Shown: piece by piece, positions 1-11,100 of the stretch
Position numbering within the stretch: the first letter of the stretch is position 1
Layout: each line of letters opens with the position of its first letter
NCBI GenBank assembly: GCA_038373865.1
Contig: JAXGGA010001030.1
Coordinates: 109,010 to 173,009, forward strand
DNA from: Uloborus plumipes
Lineage: Eukaryota > Arthropoda > Arachnida > Araneae > Uloboridae
Direction: 5' to 3'
Length of the DNA: 64,000 nt
Notes under the pieces: generated by a model
The model's input: the letters and a program-made list of their open reading frames with translations, nothing else
What the model was told of the DNA's origin: nothing
Database searches by the model: none
Program-made: the position numbers and the translations under genes

Positions 1-947
1 TTCATTCAACGAAATGTTTCTACTGCCTTTTTTAAAAATGTAAGAAGTGAATACTGTGATATATCAGTGCTTTTGAGTTCAAGATTTCAATAGGTGAAGA
101 ATATTATTTGAAGTCAGTTCGTGTTATATAGAAAACTTTTGTCACTCTCAGTTGCATTACTATGCTCAGAAAATTAACTTAGCTCTTATTTATTTATATA
201 CATATTTTCGCTTTGTATAGAACATCATACATTATTGTATAAACCATGATGTTTAAAGAGCTGGCAAGCTGTACAAATACTAGCAAAATTACTTCCCATG
301 TTTTAACAGCTCATTCACATTATTAATTTTGAGAAGGACTGTTAAAGTTCATTGATAAATGTATTGCTTTGTAGTTTCACTTTTTTTCATTTTTTTTTTA
401 TTTTTAATCTCAGATTTAAAGAAATTAGCAATGAATTTTTTTGTTTTTTGAAAAAAAAGAAGGAGCTTGACAGGGAAACATAAATATTTCAAAATTAATG
501 TAAAGTTTTGAGATACACATTCGAATATCAATCAATTAAAATTAAAAATTTCAAGTTCTTATATCAATTCTAGAACCCCTTTGCTTTCAAGAATTAATTC
601 AGAGCAATAATAGTTTTCGTAAACACATTATAAAAACTCCATTTAAAATAATATAGTTTACAACAATTCTCGTGGTGTACAATATTGACACATTGAAAGC
701 ATATTCTTGCTTGAGTCAAAATATTTGAAATAATTCAGTGAGTCCCTTTCTGTGTTGTGTAAGAATAACAAATAAATAACCAAAAATAAGTTTCATCGTT
801 TATGAGCATTGTAAGACGTGTGTTTTTTTCTGTGTAAGAATAAATAAAAATTCAAGTTATTTTATTAAAAATTCTTGTGTTCATTCTCTATCATTAACTA
901 TTCCATTGATAATTACGAACAATTTTGATATTTTTTGCAACAGCAGT
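1..947. other. AT-rich non-coding, nothing recognised
   Basis: No convincing exon, repeat boundary or RNA gene was seen. Short open frames here are low-complexity K/F-rich readings of A/T tracts. Confidence 0.5.
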
Positions 948-1692
948 AATTCTGTACCTCAGAACCAGACTAACGTAAGTCCATTTTTGTCCCTTTTCAG
1001 GAGAGGGGAAAAAATATTGTCGGATACATGCTAAGGATGGGACTCGCGCTCTTTTAATGCTGCTGAATAATGGGGGAGTTTCCTTCAGTCAAAAGTACTA
1101 CTTTTTGTTCCTGAAATTGATAGAATGACATAAAAAATAACATGGGCCCGGAAAATACTTTAATTTTCCCAACAGTTTATTTTTTATTATTTTTTTAAAT
1201 ACCCTACCTTGAAAATGGGGCGTGGTTTTTGTGACGTCAGTGGTGCACCTAACAGCTCTCTTTCCAATAATAACATCATTTTGCTTGACTTGAGTTGTCC
1301 AATCGCAGGAATCGGTGACGCCACGACCTTCGTCATCTCACTGCAACCAATTAGATTTCGCGCTTACGTGCACCACTGACGTCATGCGCAGATGGTGTTT
1401 TTTTTTTTTTTTTTTTTCGGAATAGCATCTGTGCACTGGTTAAAACAATTCATAAAAAATATATAACTGTGTCAAAAAATAAAAAAAGTGGTCAATTCCT
1501 ATGTTTTGAAGCATGCTCTTTCAGAGAAAAATACTTTTGAAATTTCGGAAACTCCCCCATTGCCAAGGAATTTCTTTTATAGAATAACGTTCTCATGAGT
1601 CGATGCGGAGTAAGATTCTGTATACAATGCCCTAATAAAGTGAAAATCGCCATTTTTGGACTTTCGTCGCTCTGGTTCTGAGGTATAGAATT
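948..1692. mobile_element. MITE with 22-bp inverted termini
   Basis: The ends are inverted copies of AATTCTRTACCTCAGAACCA with about one mismatch over 22 bp. Inside is a second inverted pair built on GACGTCAGTGGTGCAC (about 1231 and 1369). No clean target duplication was identified. A related diverged copy lies at about 24337-24708. Confidence 0.6.
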
Positions 1693-2309
1693 GATAGATA
1701 GAGAGTAATCACAACAGACACTTCCACAAAAAGTATGCATTAAATAAGTGCTGTGAAGGAAATGTTCCCTAAGACAAAATAAAATTCTGGATTCTTTCTT
1801 TTTTTTTAAATTACTTTTGCTTGTAAAAAACATTTTTATTTAATCTATTCAAAATTTGAATAACAATTTAAAAGTTATTCAATATTTAATTTTACAAATT
1901 GTTAAGCAAATAAATCTCAAAAAAAGTTTTTTCATTGACAAGTATTATTGATATTTTTTACGTTTGAAAACGATTAAGAACTCTTTTAAAACCTTTCGGA
2001 AAAGCTCTTTTCGTCAATAATTTCAAAAGTTGCTCCTTACTTTATTCATTTTTTTTCATAATTTAATTTTATGTTATATTGTTCTATTTTATTGATTTTT
2101 TATTCATTCATTTATTTATTTATTATTTCGTCTTATTTTTAGCGAAAACAAAGATTTTATTCCGTTAATTTATTTGCTTTCTCTAAAATTGTACTCATAA
2201 ATGGCATTAAGGAACAGTGATTTGTGCGACTGATTTCTATCTGCGATTTGTTTTATACTTAAATTTCGCTCTCGGAGTTTTAGCTTCAGTCCAAGTTTTT
2301 CAGGATACA

Positions 2310-2905
2310 TACACTGTAAAAAAATTTTTTTAATGCTGTTTTTGCAGTATAATATAGCTAATATTGTAATAATTTTACCATAATAAACTGTAAAATTACC
2401 AATTTTGCAATAATAAAATTGAAAATTGTTAGCTTTACAGTAATAACTAAAATTTCTAGTTTTACAGTTCATCACTGTGCATTTTACAGTTCTTAATTGG
2501 AACCTCTGCTGCTAGTATTATACTGTTGTTTTTACTGTATAATACAGCTAATTTTATGGTAATAAACTGTAAAATTGCTAATTTTACAGTAAACAACTAA
2601 AATTACTAGTTTTACAGTAATAAACTGTAGCGTGGTTAGTTTTACAGTTTACTGTGCATTTACAGTTTTAAACTGAAACCTCTGCTTTCAGTATTATACT
2701 GCAAAAACAAAACCAGGGACGTCATTTCAAGTTTTTTCAGGGGAGGCAAAGGGTAAAAACACAATACAATTTCACCAAAAAACAACAAAAACCACGCCCA
2801 CTTATATGTAAATACATAGATTTCTCAAAGTCAGGGTGGGGGCAATGGACTGCCCCTGCCCCCCCCCCTAAATGACGGGCCTGAACAACACTTTATTTTT
2901 GCAGT
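2310..2905. repeat. AT-rich MITE-like repeat with TTTTACAGT motif array
   Basis: CACTGTAAAAA near 2312 is inverted as TTTTTGCAGTG near 2900. Between them TTTTACAGTAATAA-type words recur more than ten times in both orientations. The block at about 2700-2880 looks like an unrelated insertion. Confidence 0.4.
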
Positions 2906-3035
2906 GTGGAGATCAGTTTGAAAAATATGGGACATTTGCGAAAAAAAATGTACCGAAAAAAAATAGGAGCAGGGGACGTAAAAGGCAAGCAACAGTAGCT
3001 AAATTTTGCATGCACAATATGAAAAATTAGCTTTT

Positions 3036-4263
3036 TAGCTTACTTTCCCGTTAAAGAAAAAGAATGACGAAAAGAGCATTTAAAACGGCTTAATGCTTCT
3101 GAAAAATATCGCCAAGTCCAAAAAGAGTCAAAAGGATATAAAAAAATAAAATTCATATCGAAAACTTAAAAATTAGAAAGTAGGGTTTTGAGACGGAGAA
3201 AAATGCTTATCAGTTGATCTGTATGTGCCCCCCCCCCCTAATGACTTTTGAATGAACAGTTTGATATGAAATAACTTTTTTTTTCGTTCTAAAGATCTCA
3301 GCGAGACACCTCATTTCCATATTTCACTTTTTGATTCAAATGTTTTTTCATTCAATTTTGATCCGTTCAAAAAAACTTAACATTAGCTCCATAGGAAATT
3401 TGAGTTCAATGTAGATCCTGAACTTAAAGGCGGATTTCCTTTAAATTCACTTTGTTAGAAAATGGTTTTGATGAAGAATGTGTTGAAAATATTTTTCTGA
3501 ATAAGCTTTTTGAGAACTCCGATTCCTACTCCTTGACGCCAACTCCGACTCTGGAACCATAACAGAAATGCAGTTTGAGAAAAAATGACCGACCCCTACC
3601 ATTAGAATTTTAAAGCCTTCGATTATCATCCGACTGACGACTCCAACTTTTTGACTCCGACTCGGACACCGAATCCTTGACTGAGACTCTCCGTCCCACA
3701 GCCACGGCAGAAATGCAATCTCGGAACTCGGAAAGAATGACCGACTCCTACTGTTAGAATTTTAGAGCCTTTAACTCTGACCACCTGTTGGCTACGACTG
3801 CAGACTCCGACTTTTCAACTCCAATTCCGAATCCTCGACGCTAACTCTGACTCAGCAAGCATTTTATTATGATTACCAAAACGAAATATACGCCTCTCTC
3901 AGCAGTTTTTTTTTTTTTTTGACTTCGGCTGTTTACTCAGAAGTTTTAAGCACGGAGTTAGTTTTCTGAACTGTTCAGAATTGAACGAAAAATTGTTTAA
4001 ATCGAAAAGTAAAATAAGGGTATGAAGTGTCCTCGCCGAGATCATTCGAACAGAAAAACGTTCATTCGAATCGGACTGATCCTCAAAAGTCATTAGGAGG
4101 AGACTAGTTTTTTAACCTGTTTAAATCTGAGAGAAAAATTGTTCTAATCAAATATTCAAATGCTCGAATAAAGTACAGAGACTGAGATCTTTCGAACAAA
4201 GAAAATCTCATTGAATCAGACTGTTCACTCAAAAGTTATTAGGAGAGGACTAGTTATTAAAAT
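3036..4263. repeat. Dispersed repeat, CTTACTTTCCCGTT family, with GACTCC hexamers
   Basis: It begins with a form of GCCTACTTTCCCGTTAAA, also found at 17555, 18015 and (inverted) 61349. It contains a GACTCC/GACTCT-rich stretch (about 3515-3860) and degenerate units related to AACTTTTGAGTGAACAGTCC in both orientations. No protein-coding content was seen. Confidence 0.55.
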
Positions 4264-4787
4264 ATGACAAAATTAAAAAGAAAAATAAGTTAAAATAAAG
4301 ACCATTATTACTTCCAAAAAAACTATACAATATTTACCACCAAAGATAAGATTTTTTTTCATCAATAATAGAACATAAAGTTCAAAAATTTTATTCTTCG
4401 CTAATGACAAAAATCACTCTCAGAATCTCCAATAAAGCCTTCTGAAAATAAATTTTATTGCAATGAATTATGTGACTCGCTAGCAACAAACTATCTTCTT
4501 TGGTCAAAAAAGAAAAGAAAGAAAAAAAAAAATAGGATGTAAAGAACGATTAAAAAAAATAAAGAAAATTCCAATCCCCCTTTTGCCTTTACTCCTAGAC
4601 ACCTGAATCATTGCTAGCAAGTTTTGTTGTATTATATTTAGAAATTTTCTGTAATAACTTTAAATCATTGCCAGCTCTATGATCGTTTACCTAAATTAGA
4701 TCGTGATAAAGTTGTTTTTGAGGAAATCGTATTTAAAACTTTTTAATGTGATTTATGTATTTCACACTGTTGCTTTAATTAAGCTAC

Positions 4788-5418
4788 GGGTCATTCCATA
4801 GAAATTTCAACCTCAGCCGAATAAAAAAAAATTCGAAGTGAAAAAAGTAGCAAAAAAAAAAAGAAATTTAAAAATAAATAAATAAATAAAAGTCATACAA
4901 CACAACAAGTTAAAAAAAATTGAAAAAGTATTGTAATTATTATTGAGATTAGCCATTATAAATGGTTTGTGGTGTGTTTACCGCTTGTTATTCGATGGCT
5001 ACGTTAGTCACGTTACGTTGGTCACACTCCATCTTGAGTAAAAGTGGCACTTAAGACTAGAAAAAATTAAGATTTAATAAATGTGTTTTAGGTTTTTAAA
5101 AGCCAACTTTACACATTTTTCAAATATATCATTCAGCTTTTAACACTTGCTTAACTTTGAGACATTTTTGCCTCACAACATGAGCATTAGTTTTCAGGGT
5201 TGCAAAAATGTTACGTTAGTCACGCTGCTATTTTGGTTGAAAAAATATCTACTTTCAGTAATTTTGTTTTAAATTCATAGCAGAAATGATACATAGATAC
5301 CATGTACATTATAAATCCACCAGCATAACTAAAAAATATTTTTTATCCTTCAAGTTACAAGTAAAAACAGTTACAAAATCAGCTCTGAATGTTACGTTAG
5401 TCCCTATGGAATGATCCC
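4788..5418. mobile_element. MITE with GGGTCATTCCATAG termini and TTACGTTAGTCAC repeats
   Basis: GGGTCATTCCATAG at 4788 is inverted as CTATGGAATGATCCC at 5404-5418. Variants of TTACGTTAGTCAC occur near 5000, 5013, 5211 and 5391, suggesting repeated subterminal protein-binding sites. No clean target duplication was seen. Confidence 0.6.
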
Positions 5419-6172
5419 TAAGTATAACTTGACAAAAACCAGTCCACTTAGGATGATTGGTGCCAAAATTGAATCAGCGCCAATTTCTGAGTAGTATAAT
5501 TTTCATTCTAAATGTCATCTAAATTGGAGCATTACTCCTTGTCATTCATAGCTGTGACAATTAAAGAGAGACAGCGTTTGATTTCACCACTCATCTTACA
5601 GCTCTTCGTGCTAGAATGGAATCAGCGCCTCTCCTTCCCGAGGACTACTAGTCCAAATTTGGTCTAAATCCTTTTTTTTTTTATTTTGGAGCTATTGAAA
5701 TTACAAATAACGAGAAAAAACATTCTATTGCTAAACCCCTTTGAGCTAGTTCTTCCAAAATGTAATCAGAACCTATATCCTCTAAAGTATTCCTTTTGAC
5801 TAATTTTTGTTCCAATCCACCTCAGTCCCGCATAAAGAAGAAAACGTTTGATTACTGCATACCTTTAGATGAAATGCGTAAAAAAGACTAATTCGTGCCA
5901 ATTCAAATAGGTGTACTGTACATATGTGTATTAAATTTCGTTTTAATTCAAACAGTGGTTTGGCGCTAAAGCCACCCATACACACAAAAAAAAGTCATTC
6001 ACATACAGACACACGCACAGAGAGATACTTTCCGCAAATAGCCAAATTGAATTCAGCAATCAGCATACCTCTAACCGTACAAAATTCGAAATTTTCTATG
6101 AATGCAGAATGAATTTGCCCTTTACTTCTTGAGAAATGGCAGTCACGCATAAACGAAAATGTTCGATTCTAC

Positions 6173-6925
6173 TAGGAATGCACCGATTAAGCGGTAGTAC
6201 CGATTAATCGGTCATAATCGGCCACTTTTCCGCTTATTAATAATCGGCAATATCGGACTGATTAATCGGCCGAAAAAATATTTTTTTTAATATTATTCTT
6301 CAAACAATACCTTAACTAAGAAACTATGAGAAATAATTTTATAAACAGTCATGATAATCCTCACAGCTGATATAGAATTTTTAATAAATTGATTCTCCAA
6401 CTATGAGTAAATATCATAGACAATGTTGCAACATTTTTCATGTGACGATAGTTATCACAGTGATTTTAGATAACTTCTAGTTTTCAGAAAGAATAAAAGT
6501 CTTGAATTAAGTTGCTACCAATTATTAAATTTTTTTTAATTAAAAGTACTCCTAAATTGGAGTGCTCACCACAGACTCCCCCCCCCTATTTTTTGAATTT
6601 TTATGTCCAATTAAAATAATTAACAATGTGTTAATGTAATAGAATTGACAATAATATGAAAGTTGGTTCTACGAAATTTGATAAAATAGTGAAATTATTT
6701 TGTAAAACTAGGAAATTGGAAAAAAAATCTTCTCTCAGAAATAAATTACTTACTATCTCCAAACTCGGAATTCTATAAGAGAGAAAAAACAGTGATGGAA
6801 AAATTGATAGTATCAAAAACAACCATCCTTATCATTAATCGGGTCTGCCGATTAATCGGCCAATTATCAACAGCCGATTAATCGGTAATCGGTAATCGGC
6901 CAATTTGCTTATCGGTGCTTCCAAT
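6173..6925. mobile_element. hAT-like non-autonomous element with CCGATTAATCGG palindromes
   Basis: The 8-bp direct repeat GATTCTAC flanks the element at 6165-6172 and 6926-6933. The termini are TAGGAATGCACCGAT and ATCGGTGCTTCCAAT. The palindrome CCGATTAATCGG and half-forms recur near both ends. The 8-bp duplication and GCACCGAT ends suit the hAT superfamily. No transposase was seen. Confidence 0.7.
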
Positions 6926-7327
6926 GATTCTACCCCCCCCCCACATACACTCCCCCCTCCCCCCGTTAGAGGGGATTGGCTCTAAACACTAATAGAACCA
7001 ATTCACATGAGAGTACTTATGTGAACCAAATTTCTTTGGATTCCATACAGTAATTTTTGCTCCAGAGTTGCCACAAAAAAAAAAAAAAAACAGTCACGCA
7101 CATATAAACACACATAAATATACACACACATAGATACAGAAGCTTTCTAAAATTGATCAGAAAGGATTCGGCACAACTCAAAACGTTCAAATCCACCGAA
7201 TTAAAAAAAAAGAAATCACGATAAAATGCAACTTCTAATCTAGTCAGACACCATCCTTCCTATGTGTTTTATTTGTTTATCATGATAATGTAACTGAAAC
7301 GGGGTATCGAATAAAGTCATATTCTAA

Positions 7328-7562
7328 CAATTGAAGGGGCTAGTGGATAAAGGTGATATGTGACAATTTTTGAAACTTACTTTTTACCATTAATGAAGGG
7401 GATAAGTCCATCAGTATCATGTCCCTTTAGTCATAGAAATGGTTGGTAACTAAGAATATGACCCGGTTGAAAAAAATCCATTAAAAAAAACATTTTTTAA
7501 AGCTTTTTCTAAAAATTTATGAAATTATCACATATCACCTTCATCCACTTGCCCCTTCAATT
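7328..7562. mobile_element. Short palindromic MITE (AATTGAAGGGGC termini)
   Basis: AATTGAAGGGGCTAGTGGAT near 7330 is inverted near 7528-7562 as ATCCACTTGCCCCTTCAATT. The inverted match extends through GGTGATATGTGA. It is about 235 bp long and has no coding capacity. Confidence 0.6.
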
Positions 7563-8008
7563 AGATTAAATAGAACATTCATTCATTCATTAAACATACA
7601 AGTGAGAAATTCACAACTGTCTTCATTCATCGAAAATGATGAATTACACAACCAAAAAGATAATGAAAGTCAAAACAAAGAGATCCTCAGTGACCTGAAT
7701 GTTTAAATGTTGCCAATTAGGACACGCGCAATTGTCTTACATAAAAAGAACAGCCCAACAATCGTACGATACTCCTTTAAAAATAACTCCGCGCAGTCTA
7801 GCGCTTTATTCGTTCAGCTGTAAACACAAAAGGGGAAAATGCAGGTGAGAAATTCGGAGTGTGGGAAACTTGTTTCATCTATCAGGTAGCATTTTTGCAT
7901 AAATTCCACCTTCAAATTTACAAAAGAGTGAATTTTAATAGTGCTCTCGTTCCAGTCTTTAGTTAAAGAAAAAGTCGCATGCCTGCATTTTAGTAGCGGA
8001 ATTGTGAC

Positions 8009-8030
8009 CACGTGACTTACGATGACGTAA
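8009..8030 (+). promoter_or_regulatory. Putative gene A upstream sites: CACGTG and TGACGTAA
   Basis: A CACGTG E-box core (8009-8014) and a CRE/ATF-like TGACGTAA (8023-8030) lie about 90-105 bp before the gene A ATG. Gene B has the same TGACGTAA octamer at a similar distance. No TATA box was identified. Function is inferred from position only. Confidence 0.3.
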
Positions 8031-8114
8031 AAAATAGTGAGAAGTCAAATTTGTCTTGCTGCCAGTCGACCGGCTTTGAAAACACGTTTATTTGCTGAAA
8101 TAAATGTCACTGAG

Positions 8115-8154
8115 ATGAATGTTTATGTAATTGCGTCAATTGGTCTTATTCTAA
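8115..8154 (+). CDS. Gene A exon 1 (start codon, signal peptide)
   Basis: ATG at 8115 begins MNVYVIASIGLIL, most of a signal peptide. The exon ends one base into a codon, immediately before GTAAGT (8155-8160). An earlier ATG at 8104 is closed by a stop after four codons, so 8115 is the better start. Confidence 0.75.
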
Positions 8155-11100
8155 GTAAGTGGAAACTGATTTTTTTTTAACCAAATTGTTTTTTATCTTT
8201 TTTTAAGTAATTAATTAAAATAATAGTTTGTGTTTATGTTACATGTAAAATTTTGTTCATGGAATGTCAAGTAATTATGTGAAATGAATGTCAAAATAAT
8301 TATATTAATTGGTCTTGTTCTAAGTGAATGTAAATTTGATCTTTGTTTTTAATTTTGAATTTTTTTAACTATGAAGGGAAGTATAATTTTTTGAGTATGT
8401 CACTCAAATTTTGTACATAGAATGTCTTTTTATTGAAAAATGCCATTACACTTCAAATGTTGCGGAGTCCACGAATCCTTGAAACTGTCAGATTTTTTGA
8501 GAGTAGCCTCAATCCTATAGTTTAGAAACTGTTTAGAAATATATAATATAAAATTGCATATTTTAGTACAGTGCGTTATTGGGGATTAATGTTTAACCCA
8601 TTAATTACTGACATTTTTTTTCCAAAGATATTTTGTATACTGGTTATATGACTACAGAACACACTTGACAATGATTATGTGTTGCAATCTGTTAATAATG
8701 AATTGAAACAATACCAAAGTAATATTTGAACACTATTATTTGGTTGAAATGTTCACTTTCGGTCAATTCAGACACTTTTTGGACCGTCCCTAAAAAGGGA
8801 CGCTAGGCATTAATGGGTTAAAACCTATAGAAAAGTACTGAACATACTACCAGAAGTTTCAACTTAAAATAAATGCAAAATATCTTACCTAGTTTGCCAA
8901 ACTCTTGTATTTGATGAATAAATCGTGCCCGCAGTTTTCATGAAGCAGTAATTGGAGTCTTGCCTCATTAATGTTGTCTGCAGTAGAATTTCATGGGGAA
9001 TTTTTTTAGTTGATAAGCACAAGTTAACTACTGTCTGATATTCTTAAGTAAGACCATCTGCGCATTTACGTATACGTCAGGTCTTCTCTGATCTTACCGA
9101 AATATTGTAGACTATAGGTGTCTAAAAGGTCAGGTCGTTTTTTACCGAGCTTTTGTAATATTTTTTCTTTTTACTATTGTTATTTCCGTCAATCACTGGC
9201 AATAATAAAATATTTAACGTAACTAAAACCTTAATTTCTGAACTCATGTATGGTGTTGTACATTTGATTATAATTCTCAAAAGTCCATGTTTAGTCCATG
9301 CTTTTATTTAAGAGAAAATTTCATATTGATGTAATTTACTTTAATTTTTCATATTTTTATTTTCAGATTGAAAAGGCCCCATATCAATCTATATTTTTGT
9401 GCCAAGTTAAAGTTAATGTTTTGCTTTTTTTTTTGAGTCGGTTCACAAATTTCTGTCAAATTTGTTACTGAGCGAAATGGTTGTCTTTGCAAAAAACATG
9501 GACGAGATTAGAAATCTACGAAACTTACACTCATAATCCCAAATCTGCACTTGATTAAGTATAAAATGCGTATGTAATATATAATGCTTTAACCTTAACT
9601 GGTAAGGTGCTTTTGTTATTATTATTATTATTTTATAATTGATGAGGTAAGGTGTGTGTAATCCCAACATTATATTTCTTGTGCACTCAACAAAATTTAG
9701 CAAATTAAAGTAGGAAATTTGCAATGTTCCTCTTTTAATAAGTATAAATGCAAATAGTATCAGAAGTGAAATTAATATGCTTTTTAGCCATATATGTAAT
9801 AATTACAAAACGCTGGAAACCAAAAACCAAATTGTTTTTGTGAATACGACACCTTACCTCACTAGTTGTGGTTTAATAATTAATCAATGAAGCAAGGCAT
9901 ACATATTATTCTGGAAGTATGTGCAAGTTTTTATTATTTGCTAAAATTTAAAATAATAAAGAATATCAAAATATAAGTATTACTTGTCCCACATTCAACT
10001 TACAATTAAAGAATAATTTCTGTCTAAATACGGTTTGTCTGAAGCATATCACCTAAATACTACACGGATGACAGATGTTCTAAGAAACTTCTAAAGATTC
10101 GTCTTCTTATTTACCGTCTGCTTGAAGCTATCTTCAACTAACCATATTTAGCAGTTCTTAAACTGATGATAACGGTGTTCCGCACCATCCTCTAGAAGGA
10201 GTTATTTTCTTCAAAAGCGATAACTGACTCTCACAAAAGTCACAGAGCGCCTCCACGAGGAAAAAGACTAAGACCCCCCCCCCCCCACCCACAAAAACTT
10301 AGAAAATTTTCAGCACCATGACTATCCCTCATGCCCCCCCCCTACTATAAGAACAACTTTGCAGTTCATCTTCTTGTCTCTCTCAGTATTTTTTAATTTG
10401 TCCTCTCTTACAAAGGCCTTTCAAGAGCAGGCATTTTTCAAAATATTATTTCATATTTCTTATTTATAAACCATCGAAAGAGTTTAAGATGAATTATGGA
10501 TGCTAGCACATTTTTGAGTGTAAAATTAGTTAGTGAGTTTGAGTCCCCTCGCCCCAATACATTTTCCTGTTTTTGTTGTAAATTCATCTTATACTCTCTA
10601 TAACATGAGCCGTGGATTCAGGGGTGTCCCCCCATGCTCAATGGCACAAATCCCCCCTCCCCCCAATTTTTCACAACTCTCTTATGCATTTTATTTTTAT
10701 TTTTACCCCTCTTTTTTATTTATTTATTTTTTTAACATTTATATGCTTTTTTAAATTGTAACTATCATTTTTTATACAGGGTGTCCACTCCAATCGTGGA
10801 CCAATAGCTAATTTCTAAACCGTTAGAGATAAGCATATAGTTTATTTAGGAAAAAATCTCCAAATTACGAAAGGAATTTTGGGTCTATTCAATGTTTTTC
10901 AAAAAATCAAATTTTGAAAGAGTTATGAAATTTAAATTTTTATACAGCCCCCCAGTCCTATCAATCATATTTAGTAAAACATTCTTGACACTGTAACGTT
11001 TAAAACATTTATATGCTTTTTTAAATTGTAACTATCATTTTTTATACAGGGTGTCCACTCCAATCGTGGACCAATAGCTAATTTCTAAACCGTTAGAGAT

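Noticed and set aside
10260..10360. Poly-C tracts as possible structured element
   Set aside because: Similar C-runs occur throughout the window and look like ordinary microsatellites.
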